Notes under the pieces: generated by a model
Database searches by the model: none
Told to the model about the DNA's origin: nothing
Seen by the model: the letters and a program-made list of their open reading frames with translations, nothing else
Translations under genes and position numbers: made by a program
Shown here: piece after piece, positions 1 through 11,400 of the stretch
Numbering within the stretch: position 1 is the stretch's first letter
Layout of the letters: each line of letters opens with the position of its first letter
NCBI GenBank assembly: GCA_018296165.2
Contig: JACKQL020000002.1
Span: forward strand, 1,984,001-2,048,000
Origin: Termitomyces sp. T153
Lineage: Eukaryota; Basidiomycota; Agaricomycetes; Agaricales; Lyophyllaceae
DNA: 64,000 bases
Direction: 5' to 3'

Positions 1-1
1 A

Positions 2-2016
2 AACGAACAACGCAGTGCCTACGGACTTCGATACAATGATTTCACCCGCTATCGGTACGCCTATCACTGTATCCCGCCTCCTGCACTATGTAAGTAATAC
101 CCACCCAGCAAACACTGCGCAAACCGTACCCACCGTCTCCGCTCAACACTCAAAATGACACACGGAAAAGGTCGTGACTTCAAAAAACTTCCTCAAATCA
201 CCACAGAAAACATCAAAGACCTCCAGTATGTCCCTATTTTCTTGCACTTACCTATCCGCATAATATATATCCAGTCTACAACTCCTGCTCCTTGAATCTG
301 AACGCGCCTGGGCATACTCCCAAGACCTCACCACCCAATCCATGCAGCCCTCCAACTCCGTACACGCCTCCACCCTCCGGCACAGCGCAACCGGTCGTTT
401 CAGGCGCGCCATTCACTGGGCTGCACAGCTCCTTTCACACGCTCAAGCTCTCCATGCTTCTCACCGTCTCTCCTCTGAGCATCTATTACAAGTTTATGTA
501 TACACACTTATCCTGAACGGCCGTCTTCTCAGATCTAAAGACGATTTCGAAGAGGCGCTGGCACAACTCGGTGTAGCGCGCGGTGTGCTAGATGTGTTAG
601 CAGATAAAGCGAGCACGAGTCGGGCACAGGCTTTGTATGTCCTTTTCGGGGACGAGATTGGTCCTGAGATCAGGTACTGTGCGCACGAGATGGGGCGTCA
701 ACGCGCGTACGATGTTGATGTTATCGTGAAGGAAGTCACGAAGTTAAGCAGGGAGGGACTTGTACCGGGATGTGACGAGTTGCTTAAAGATCTGCATAAG
801 GAAGGAGGCGCGGTCGAGGGAAGGAAGAGGCTGGCAGAGCTCAATTGGGAGAGCCAACCTGTGCCTGTGCGGAACCCGGAGTTGGTGGATGTGCTGCTGA
901 AAGTACAAGAGGCGGAAGCAAGGTTGGATGGGGAAAAGAAGGAGAAGAGCTCTAAGAAGGGTGTTGCGGCGTATGATGCAATTCTGTCGGCACTGAGTGA
1001 TGCAGAGGAGGTTGCAAGGAAGCTGGTTGAGGCACAACAGGCATGTGTCTACTCAATAGTTGAAATTCATCTACTGAACAGTGGTTTAGCTTACTGGAAG
1101 CTCTATGTCGGGCGCCATTGCGGGCCAAGTTGGACGCGATATCCAGTTCGTACACGCGTACATCGTGTATCAGCTCCTCTCCAGGCGTATCCAGCGTGAT
1201 CTTCTTTTGGTCTCTGCCTTGCTTTCCACTTCTAGGGCTGGACAGACTGCTCCTAAAAAAGCTGGCCAGAAGACGGAACAGGTCGATGGCAGGCTGTACC
1301 CGGCCGTTGTCAAGCTATTTGACACCGTTCTCCAGAGCCTCGATCAGATGCGCACACTGAGCATTGTCGATGACAGCCCTGATCTTGCATCGTCTGTTGA
1401 AGCACGTATATCATATACCAAAGCTCGAAGGTAAGTTCCTTGCCTACTTATCCATCCCATAACTGCTATCAATGGACCAATCAACCCTAGATGTCTCTTC
1501 CTCGCACGGTGCTACGCCCCTGCCAAAAAATACCCCGAAGCTCTCACACTAATTCAACACGCTAACATCCACGTCCGCGAAACCCTCTCCTCTCTCTCCC
1601 TCTCCGCCTCTGACCCAATCAACACCTCCAAGCCCACTTACTTCCCTCTAGACCCCGCTGACCTTAAAGACCTCGAACTTGGGCTCTCAGCCGACAGTCA
1701 CGCCTTCAAGCGCGCGTGGTTTGCGTATAACGGTGGGACATTGAAGGTAGTGGACGGGCAGAAGTTTGAGAAACCTTTGTTCTTCAATATCGCACTGAAT
1801 TATGTAGAGTTGGATATGGATCGGTTGGCGATGAGAGCGGGAAAGGAGGTAGAACAGCCAAAAATAGAGGCGGCCCCTGTTGTCGCGCCTCAGCCGGTGA
1901 AGCAGGTCGTAGCGCCAAAGGCGAAAGTGGAAGTGAGATCCGAGACGCCTGAGCCGGCTGCACCTGCGAGGAGTGGTTTGAGCAGTCTTTTAGGTGGATG
2001 GTGGGGGAGGAGTTAG
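2..2016 (+). CDS. SRP68: Signal recognition particle subunit SRP68 (5' partial)
   Basis: SRP68 binds the SRP RNA as a heterodimer with SRP72 in the particle that targets ribosomes to the ER. Exons: 2-54, 109-225, 275-1040, 1090-1430, 1491-2016; all phases agree and give 601 codons including the stop. The start lies upstream of the window. Visible family blocks are NDFTRYR, HRLRSTLKMTHGKGRDFKK, LLLLESERAWAYSQDL in the N-terminal RNA-binding part, RDIQFVHAYIVYQLLSRRI in the middle, and a C-terminal tail ending LLGGWWGRS. The 1041-1089 intron has a GC donor (CAG|GCATGT) and ends TTTAG; no GT donor nearby keeps the frame. Identity is firm; only the 5' end is missing. Confidence 0.93.
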
Positions 2017-2505
2017 ATTTAACGTTGATATTTCTCACTACATAGTGGGAATTTCAAGTTCACTGTCACTGTTTCTCAAGCAAGCGCCAATCTTTTTCAC
2101 CTGTAACCCATGATGGCCAACGATTTTTTGCCTACAACTTTGATCACCAGCATCTGAAACGCTGAACCAGTGAACCAGTGATTTTAGCTGGATTTTCAAT
2201 ATCTACGACGTGATAATAATCAACACGTATCGATTATTCAAGTTGCGCCACACGGTTCATTTGTCCAAAATTGGCGAGAATACTTACTAATATTTATATT
2301 AATTTAGCATGAGTGTACCAGCGCTGATTTTATGTCCGTCTGTCGCTGTCATGGAACGCTGATAATCACTATATACATCATCCTATTTTAGTTACCTATA
2401 GCATGGCAACCCACAAGAATAAGTATTGTCGGCGGAAAGAATAGATCTGCCAAACATATTGTACAGTCCACGTGACGTAAGCATTTTGATCTCTTATCTG
2501 AAGTG
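2017..2505. other. Intergenic, AT-rich
   Basis: This is the 3' flank of SRP68 and the upstream edge of the WW gene array. I see no convincing ORF, RNA gene or repeat here. The recognisable duplicated sequence of the array begins near 2510. Confidence 0.5.
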
Positions 2506-2509
2506 AACA

Positions 2510-3458
2510 GGAATAACAGGAAAATCAAAGTTGGAGCAGACTCGGAGTAGACGACCGAATGTTCCAAGCTGGTGATCTAATCTGCACATAGGCTACAGAG
2601 ATATATAGCGATCTTTTATCGAGAGCATCATGATTGATCATCCAGCTGGCAGATCGACATCGATGATATCCTTGACATCTTGTATGTAAGCTGATCCTGA
2701 TAGATTGATTGTCATGCAGCAGGGCAACATTAAAACATCAAGTCTGCACGTCAAACCAAGGCAGTTTTGGGCCACACTTGTATGCTCAGACTTATCCCCC
2801 TAGCATTCCCTTGTCCAGAGCTTATCTGTTCCTCATCAGCTGGAGGGCAACAACGATGACATCCGTCCACCATCGATCCCGAACACCTCTTTCTCCCAAG
2901 AACCCCGGTGCACATGCGAGTACTTGCGGCGCAACAGAAGTACTACGGCGCACTACAGCCTGGTTATGTTTCTGCAGTTGATCCTGCCACACAAGCTGCT
3001 GTCGCCGCCGTCGAACAAGCACAGATTACAGCCCTCCAGCAAGCTCAGATGGCCCTAGCTACTCATGCCGAGTTTTTGCTTCTACAACAACAGCAACGGC
3101 AATATCAACAACAGCTCGCATACGAGCAACTACTGTACATGTAACAGATGGGGGGTGTATATCCAACCACAGCTACAGCCCCAACAGCCCCATAAGCAGA
3201 AACCAGGTTTTGGTGAATCAGGTGATTCATGGGTTGGTGCATGGAGGAGACGGCGGAGATGGTGGCGGAGATGGTAGCGGAGACATCTCAGCAACTACGT
3301 TGGAGTAGACTGTACTGAGTGGTGAGACTGATTTCACCTACGTCGCTAGCGAGATAAATTATAGTGGAGGTAGTGGAACCGACTTCGCTGGTGGGATAGA
3401 CCATAGTGGAGGTAGAGGGGCTGATTTCTCTTCCGGCGGCGGTGGCAGTACGTGCTAA
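2510..3458 (+). pseudogene. Decayed copy A of the WW/QA/Gly gene
   Basis: The order of remnants matches the intact gene at 4895. A short match at 2510-2540 resembles 4581-4611. A 5'-flank match near 2741-2855 includes a CAACGATGAC start context (ATG at 2856). A Gln/Ala-rich stretch at about 2908-3144 (AAVAAVEQAQ, then Gln runs) is followed by Gly-codon repeats at about 3240-3458 with the same G-G-x-D-F-x-S pattern and a stop at 3456. The pieces lie in different frames and I find no WW codons, so the copy is broken. Because it is more diverged than the copy at 7102, it is probably older. Confidence 0.55.
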
Positions 3459-4219
3459 AGCTGCACTGAAACTCACGCAGGACGCTCGAGTTGACCTTCT
3501 CGATCCGTCGTTCTGAGATCACATGCAAGATATCTCTCAACTTACTAATCGGTGTTGCATAGAATCGCTTCAATACTTCGTCCTGAACCTAAATTTGAGT
3601 AAATTTGGAGTTCAGGTAAATAATGAGGATAGACTAGTGATGTTATGATTTATGCAGACAAGTGATGCAGGCAGCGGTCGCGCAGTGATACACAAAGCTT
3701 TTTTGTTTGTAAGTTTACCTTGTATTGATGATTCAGATGTTCCAGGGGACCCGATAATAAATGATAGTCATACGTCAGTGAGATGGTACCGGTCCTATAA
3801 GGTGTATCCGAGTGTATATTGGATAAGAATGTGAAGTACCAGCACGGTTCGGCATACGGGCATATTACTCGATCCATGATCAGCCTGGGCAATAATTGTA
3901 GCGGCTCGGGTTTCCCCGCTACGGAGTCTGAATGACCGGCAGTTGCCAAAGCTTCGTCACCTCTGAGAGCAACGGGTCACAGAGTTGCAACGTGGTTTGT
4001 TGCAATGGGACAGGTAGTCCAACTGGTTTGTCGTGTGCAATTCCGGCGTGTTCCATTTTAGACAGAACCGTTACAATAATGTCACGGTCACTACGAGACT
4101 CGCCATCAGCTCAACAATTCTTCACGACAATCGCAGTCACCCGAGCCCTCGTAGTTGCCGCTGCATTAGGAGTAAATCATATTCGAGAAGCGGATGACAC
4201 ACTCTTCTTGCTGTACTAG

Positions 4220-4400
4220 GAGCTATAGTCACCTCCTCAAGCTTTGCTGCCTCTAAGACCAACAATCGTGCCCAATCCCTTCCTCCAGCATTCCTGACCA
4301 GACCTTATCCAGAAAGTCCACAATGATATACGCACCGCTCCCACCAGATTAATATCGGTGTCCTAGGGTGTCCTTGCTGCCAGGCTGGAACGAATTCTAT
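4220..4400 (+). pseudogene. Truncated copy B of the WW gene (first WW half)
   Basis: Positions 4374-4400 read LLPGWNEFY, the first half of the WW domain found at 4895 (LPPGWNEHY). The preceding 150 bp align by eye with the 5' flank of the intact gene, for example AACAATCGTG followed by CAATCC and CTTCC, then CCAGATTAATATCGG against CCAGATCGG. Nothing resembling the second WW half, the QA tract or the Gly tail follows, so this is a fragment. The call rests on a short coding match plus flank similarity. Confidence 0.5.
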
Positions 4401-4894
4401 CTGTCATTGATCGTCCAAGTATAGCCGCTTTTCCACTGTATATCATGGGCTTGGCACGAATTATATGTTAATGTCGATGGATAAGCAAATGGGAATTAGT
4501 AGGTACTCTTTAGGCAGACAGTCATGTGTGGCATTGACTTATTCTCTCCTGAAGAGCTAGGAAGAGCTATGGAATTCAACGGAAATAACGAGAAAAAGGA
4601 AGTTGAGGCAGGCAGAGGCACACATGATATGATCTATTATTACATAGAAGCGTCATCGTGTTAATGCTGGGACACCAGCGTCTGGGACTCCTGACTCCTG
4701 GTGTATGTTTCTTGATGACTCTTGATGGGCGGATTGTCATGTAGGAAAATCAACAGGCACGCCAAACCGAGGCAGTTCCGAACGTCTGAACGTCTAACGT
4801 CTCAAGGCTGCAACCCGTGACAATCGTGTTCAATCCTTTCCTTCTAAAATATACTTCCTCTGTATTATCTTCTGTTCACAGCTGGTCAACAACG

Positions 4895-6586
4895 ATGACT
4901 GCTCAGGTCAATCCAGATCGGCGCCCTTTGCCACCAGGCTGGAACGAGCACTATGATGTATAGTGAGTATATCTTTTGCTCGAGATCAGAACACATCGTT
5001 GACATCCTTCGCTAGCAGGCAGACCTGGTATGTAGTATGAGAATACTATGTGATACAGCTATTGATAATTCTTCAGGTTCTATATCTGTACAAACTTTCA
5101 GCCCCCTCACGTCTCTGAAGTTCACCCATTGGGACCGCCCACGAATCTTCCACCCGCTGGATCGCGTCCTCTGCCTACAACGCCCCAAGATACAGACGAC
5201 ATGCCCTTCATTCGTATCCCGGGCACCCTTCTCTCTCCAAATTTCCCGACGCCCAAAGTGTCTCCGCTCTCCCCTCCTCAACAACTCTACGCAAGCGCCG
5301 TCAAATCAGCCTCGACATACGCCCCTCCAACCCTCCCAGCTCCAGGCATGCCATTTATAACGCCTCCTCCATCTCCTCGTTCAGGTCCCACCGTGCATGT
5401 GCACCACAGGTCACAATCGTATCAGCCCGCCTCTCCCCACTCTCACAAGTACAATGCGCATCGCACACACATCCCAGGTAGTACACCCATGCTCAGCACC
5501 ATAGCCGAAGCGCCCAAGAACCACATCAAACAGTCCGACGCACGTGTAACTGCAGTGACGCAGGCAACAACTGTGGTCTACTCTCCACCGCCCACCGCGC
5601 CATACCCTTCTCCTACATCCAGTGTCACCGCGTCTGTCTCTGCCTATCAACAGCCATTACCCCCACCTCTTTCTCCTCCCCCATATGCAAGTACCTATCA
5701 TACCGGGCAAACTGTTACTTCCACTCCGGGTCCTGTTGTACAGGCTCAAGCCGCTGCTCAACAGGCACAGGCACAGGCACAAGCACAAGCACAGACACAC
5801 GCCCAAGCTCAAGCCCAGGCAAAGGCTCAAGCAGCAGCTCAACAGGCCCAAGCCCAGGCGCAGGCTCAAGCAGCAGCTCAACAGGCCCAAGCCCAAGCCC
5901 AGGCTCAAGCAGCAGTTCAACAGGCTCAGGCTCAAGCTCAGGCTCAAGCTCAAGCTCAAGCTCAAGCCCAAGCCCAAGCCCAAGCTGCTGCTTTACAGGC
6001 TCAACTCCAAGCTCAAGCGCAGGCGCAGGCTCACGCTGCCGCTCAACAAGCCCAAGCCCAAGCTGCTCTTCAGGCGCAACTACAGGCTCATGCCCAAGCT
6101 CAAGCTCAGGCCGCGGCGCAACAAGCCCAAGCTATGCAGCTCGCATACCAACAGGCCTACCAACAGAGTATCCCGCAACAAGTACTGTTGCAGCCGCCGA
6201 TGGTGTACGGCCGACCACCACAACAGCCCCAACAGCCGGTTCACCACCACCAGCGGCCTGGTCTAGGTAGCCAACTAGTCAGTGCACTCGTACAAGGGGC
6301 TATTAATGGATTAACTGGTAGTGGTGGTGGAGGAGGCGGAGGTGGTAGTGGTAGTGGAGGTGTAGACTTCTCGTCGTTCCTCGGCGGTGGAGGAGACTCG
6401 AGTGGAGGCGGAGGAATGAATTTCTCGTCATTCCTCGGCGGTGGAGGAGATCCAAGTGGGGGAGGAGGCATTGATTTCTCAACTTTCGCAACAGATCCGA
6501 GTGGAGGCGGAGGAAGTGACTTCTCGTCTTTCAGTGGTGGGGGAGACTTTAGTGGAGGCGGAGCAACTGATTTCTCTTCCTGCTGA
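4895..6586 (+). CDS. WW-like domain protein with Gln-Ala repeat tract and Gly-rich tail
   Basis: Exons are 4895-4962, 5016-5027 (a 12 nt microexon) and 5077-6586; 529 aa. The N-terminus carries a WW-like fold signature, LPPGW at about residue 13, then QTWFYICTN, PPH and HPLGP by residue 45. The second Trp that normally precedes HP is Glu (PPHVSEVHP). Next come a Pro/Ser-rich linker, a Gln-Ala dipeptide tract (about residues 249-380, DNA 5745-6140) and a tail of GGGG plus D-F-S-S-F repeats (about 441-528). There is no signal peptide or membrane segment. WW domains usually bind proline motifs; the lost Trp makes that uncertain. The QA and Gly parts are low-complexity and may self-associate (inference). 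Function unknown. Confidence 0.78.
5745..6140 (+). repeat. Hexanucleotide (CARGCN) tract encoding Gln-Ala repeats
   Basis: This is a long run of the six-base unit CA(A/G)GC(N), read in frame as Gln-Ala, with occasional QQ, AA, LQ and AH interruptions. The repeat keeps all frames open, which explains long spurious ORFs on both strands here. Such a tract is expected to vary in unit number between strains. Confidence 0.9.
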
Positions 6587-7101
6587 ATCAACACATTGTG
6601 GACTGAAGCTGGTGGAAGTCCTTTACTCACTGTTTTCCATTGTGGTCGTCATGGACAGATTCACGACCATACCCAGTTTCAAGAGTTTTATTTCGCGTTC
6701 TCCAAGGGTTTTCTATCGTAATTATACGTACGATGTTGGTATGTCATCGAACATCTCATTCATTGATCGGGCGAATGTACTATATACAAAAATGTATTTA
6801 TAGTCCTTAATGTCAATTTTCCGTCCTTGCAGGCTGATATAGGCTGAAACGGTACTCGGGTGTGGAAATGTAGTGCAAAGTCGTTTGGGAAGTGGCTGTG
6901 CTTGTTCTGTCTCACGGAAATTGTCATATGGGGACAGTCTCCTGCCTGATATCAAGTCAAGACAAGATGACAGTGGATCACGATGGACAGAGCCTCTTGG
7001 AGAGACATATCCTCATTCGGAAACATTGACAAATCCTCCTCCCATCTGGGGCACGGATTCTCCGGATTTTGCCCATCTAGTATCTATCTGGAAGACTAAC
7101 A
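6587..7101. other. Intergenic spacer between WW gene copies
   Basis: This spacer lies between the stop of the intact WW gene and the start of the pseudogene copy. Short ORFs occur on both strands but none resembles a known domain. It must contain the terminator of the first copy and the promoter of the second; I see no clear TATA box. Confidence 0.45.
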
Positions 7102-8185
7102 ATGGTGAATGCAGCACCGGTTAATCCAGATCGTTCTCTGCCGTCAGGCTGGAACGAATACTATGATGCATCGTGAGTCTCTCGAGTTGATGATATATTG
7201 TTGACTTAGATCTGTACCATAGAAGCCAGACCTGGTATGTCATCTGAGAAATAGGACTATACCAACAGAGATATTCACGATGCTCTGGGTACTACGTTTG
7301 CACACACTACTACCCTCCGCGGGTCACTGAAACCCATCCACTTGGGCCTTCCACGGATCGATCGCGTCCTCTGCCTGCACTTCCCCAAGACGACGACGTG
7401 ACCTCCATCCGCATACTAGGCCCAGCCCAAGCACCAATGCTCTCCCCCGCTCAACAACTTTACGCAAGCGCTAGCACACCATTCACCCCACCAACCCTTT
7501 CAGCTCCAAGCATGCCATTCCTAACTCCTCCTTCATCCCCCCATCACGATCTCAGATCACAATCTTATCGTCCTGCCTCTCCCTCACTCACTTACAATCA
7601 TAGCGGCACACCTATGCTCACTACCAAAGCCGAAGCGCCCAAGAACCACAAGCGTGACTCGCAAGTCCACACGACTGCTGTTCCATCTCATGTACTCTCT
7701 CGCCGTCTACAAGTCCATTTCCAACTGCCACCATCCCCTTGGAGCTTCACATCCAGTACAACGCCCATGACTGCATCTGTACCTGTTTATCCTCAACATC
7801 TACCTCTAACGTCTCCTTCACTTCAAACCCAAACCGGACAACACGCGTACAGTGCGCCACAGTCGAATCATACTGCACCTGCGTCTGCCGCTGCCGTACA
7901 AGCTGCCGCTCAACAAGCGCAGGTGCAAGCCCAAGCCCATGCACAACAGACACAAGTTGCCGTTCAACAGGCACAGGTACAGGCCCAAGCTCAGGCCCAA
8001 GCCGCTATTGCCCAAGCCTGGCAAGTCTAAGCTATGCTCATCCAACAGCAGCAGCAGCTTGCGTACCAGCAACAGATGGGGTTGGGGACATACATCCCCC
8101 AACAGCAGCAGCAGCAGCAGCAAAGTAGTCTAGGCGACCGACTGCTCAGTGCTTTCGTGCGGTGGAGCTGTTAGCGTCGGAGCTT
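7102..8185 (+). pseudogene. Pseudogene copy D of the WW/QA/Gly gene
   Basis: Exon 1 (7102-7172) encodes LPSGWNEYYDAS, and a 12 nt exon 2 (7223-7234) encodes QTW, exactly as in the intact copy. The second intron keeps its GTATGT donor at 7235. The expected acceptor AG at 7287-7288 is GG, and upstream AGs give stops. The third exon (from 7289) continues YYVCTHYYPPR and HPLGP, a Pro/Ser linker and a shorter QA tract. It stops at TAA 8028-8030 where the intact gene reads CAA; the frame then continues (CAAGTCTAAGCTATG) into Gln runs, LGDRLLSAF, and a frameshift before the Gly tail would start. Three lesions indicate a young pseudogene. Confidence 0.72.
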
Positions 8186-8495
8186 AACTTGAAGCGCCTG
8201 ATGACATTATTGAAATTCTGCAGTGGGATCCCGACGTAAATGATAAGAGTCCTTTCGACTTTACCTTTTTGACACATCAGTGAGATATATATATATATAT
8301 GATTTTCCTAGTACAACTCAAGTCGAGTCATCACAACAGTGAAAAGAAGGTATCGCGCAGATTTTCACGGGCGCCAGTCAGATGTCAACAATTGGTATTA
8401 TTCAAAATCCGAAGACGCAACACGAGCCGTGCCTGCAGTTATCGTTCAATCGAATCACGAGTTTGAGAGCGGGTATCGTAAGTTGTTGTTCCAAA
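8186..8495. other. Intergenic with (TA)n at 8285-8300
   Basis: This is the convergent interval between the pseudogene remnant and the 3' end of topoisomerase II. It contains a short AT dinucleotide run. No gene is seen. Confidence 0.5.
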
Positions 8496-11400
8496 TCACT
8501 CATCCACAAACATCGACACATCCTCATCTCCACCACCTTCCTCCTCATCATCATCATCCGTCAACTCAATGTACTTCTTCGGGGCAGCAGCCGTTGTCCG
8601 TGCAGCTCTCGGTGCACTCTTCTTCGGCAGGGGAAGATTATCATAGTCAAATTTGTCGTCGTCGTCATCGCTTTCAGAAAGAGCCCTTGCTTTCGCTTTC
8701 GCTTGCGGCTTGGGCTTGGGCTTAGGAGGTGACGCGGGTTTCATGTTTTTCGAAATCTTCCTTGCAGTGGGAGCTGCAGCCGCCTCCTTTGCTTTAGGCA
8801 CTGTCTTCTCAAAGAAGTCTGTCACCTTCATTTTCTTCGCGGCAGGTTTATTGCCAAGGTCGTCAGATTCCTCATCGACTAATGTTGGGCTGAGACCGCC
8901 AATCAATATGAAACTGACAGTGCTATGGTCAAAGTTGAACTAACCTTTTGCGTTTCATGACGGCCGGAGCTTTGCCTTTGCTTTTTGCAGCCATCGTGGT
9001 TGGCGGGTAGCTCAAGAAGTCGTCATCGCTGTCAGAACTACGAAGGATTAGTACAGCCGATCACGAGATGAATTTGAGATGTGTACACTAGTTTTGGCGC
9101 TTCCTTTGCTTTGCCCTTTGCTTTCGATGGAAGGCTGGTCACTTCGTCCTCAGAGTCAGATGGGATTGCAAGGGGTTTCGTGGCTTTCTTGGGTGCAGGC
9201 TTTTCAAGCATACTAATATTGTCGTCGTCATCATCTAAATCGATTTTGTTAGGCTTTTTTTCCGCTGCTTTGCGCTTAGGGGCAGCAGGCCTTGGCTTGG
9301 GGTTAGGGGCTTGATTCATTTGCAGATCATCCTCATCCTTTACCGCCTTTTTCGGTTTGGGTCGGGTCGACTGTACAGGGGCTTTACGCTTAGCAGGAAC
9401 TTTGAAATCGTCGTCATCATCTGAGCCCTTCCGTGTACCACCGATAGATTTCCGAGTCTGCAGAACAGTTTGCTTGCGCTTGACCTTCCTGCCGCTTGCA
9501 TCTTTTGAAGAACGTTCATACCACTCATTGCAGCTAACCTGTATGTATTGTGTAAGTCAATATATTCTAGAAACAAAAGAAATATGAGCACGTACATTCC
9601 ACATAGCAAGGAAGTCATCCAGATCTGCGTTCCACATCGATTTTGGTGATCTAGCCAGCAACGCGAGGAGCTCTTGTTCCTTTTCCTCGGCCTGCATCTT
9701 CAGTTTGGCGATCTTCTCCTTAGTCAAGCTCCAGATTGCCATTCCCAGTAGATAGTCGTAATCTGAGTTAACATCCTCCACTGTGCCTTTGCCTTGGCTT
9801 GTATTCCCAACGTCGTCGTCTTCGTCATCCTCGTCCTCTTCTTCGTCATCCTGAGCATCTGATGTTTTTCCAGCCGCCTTGGCGCGAGTTGCCTTGGGGA
9901 ACGGCTTGAAATTGTGTTTGCGCAAGTCTTGAACAATATCGACCTTCTTCCGGTTCGCCACAGTCAACTGCTTGTCAACGATCAGTTGAATGAACCGAGC
10001 CTGGTTTGTGAGCTTGTCAAGTCCAGCTTGAATCTCGTTCGCGAGGTGGTCCTGAGGAAATGAAGTTTCAGTTTCAAAGTGCTGGCATACAATGCACTCG
10101 AGCTCACTTTGCGTTTTTGGTAATATGCCAGCCTCACAGGGTAGAATGCCTCAAGAATGTCCTCCGGCGACTCGTACTTGTGAATTTTACCCTCGAAGTC
10201 GAAACATATCATGTTGCTAGTGCTGAATTTGTTCGTCAATTTGAAGAACTCGAGTAAACCCTGTTCTTCGGCCTTTTGGAGATCCTTGGCAGCCATAGAC
10301 ACAATATAATGAACATTCACATTGTCGTGATGCTCCTTAAACTCCTAGAGAAATGTCAAGATATGGTAGGTACCGCCTGATAAGGATTGTTCGATTACCT
10401 TGATCACACCACCACTTTCTTTGTTGTCGCTGACTTCCATAGACTCAAGCAATTCCTTGTACTTCTCGGTCCATACGTGGATAGGAAGCTCGGTGATTTC
10501 GACCGTCGTATCATTCAACTTGGTCACGATGCCGCTCGCTTCGTACTTTTGTTTTCCCACTGATTTAATTTCACCTTTGAAGCCCCGCCACCAGGGGTGC
10601 ATGGGTACCATCTCCTCTCCATCCATAAGACGACGAAGATTCGCAACGATATCAATTGGATTGTAGCACGGAATATTTGTACTCCATCCTGAAGATATGA
10701 TAAATTTCTTGAATAAAACCACCTCCAGAACAACCCAATCACGCACCTGTGCCAATACCTTCCGCTCCATTTACCAGGACCATCGGGAGTATGGGCATAT
10801 AGAACTCCGGTTCAATGATGCGGCCATCCTCCTTTTGAACTGTGAGTAGCGCATCATCGGCTGAGTGGAAGACAGCCCTGGCTATGGGTAGCGGCAAGGT
10901 GTGAATATACCTCGGAGAGGCATGATTTTTCCCTCCCATCTCACGTGTACCGTATTGGCCATCCGGATCCAGCAAGTTCAAGTTGTTGCTTCCAACAAAG
11001 TTTTGTGCAAGGTTAATAATTGTCTGTGCAAGACTGACTTCACCATGGTGATATGCAGCTTTCTCTCCAATGTAGCCGACAAGTTGTGCGACCTGTAACA
11101 TAAGATCAATCTATTGAGCATGAGCAAATTGAAAGAAAGAGGTCACCTTGGTCGCCGTCTTCATCTTACGCCTGAAACAACCCCAGATAACTTTTCTCTG
11201 ACCAGGTTTGAGCCCATCTGCAACAGAGGGGATGGAACGAATGTTGTCCGCCATCGAAAACAAAATGAGTTCTTTGTTGACGAAGTCTGAGTAGGGAATC
11301 TCATCCATGTTATGGTCCAAATATGTCCCAGGCTGACGATGAATAATCAGAACAATAGATATTCTTGAAGGACAAGCAATCTACTTTGTACTGTCTCAAC

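Noticed and set aside
3932..4219. Cys-rich ORF with a CC pair, considered as a hydrophobin
   Set aside because: Cys spacing does not fit the eight-Cys hydrophobin pattern, a stop precedes the ATG directly, and there is no signal peptide.
5622..6266. Long Lys/Leu/Pro-rich plus ORF and a Leu/Gly/Ser-rich minus ORF (5657-5983)
   Set aside because: They are alternative readings of the hexanucleotide repeat inside the WW gene; the six-base period keeps every frame open.
8653..8943. Plus-strand ORF antisense to the TOP2 C-terminal domain
   Set aside because: It mirrors the Lys/Asp/Glu-rich TOP2 tail; composition alone explains the open frame.
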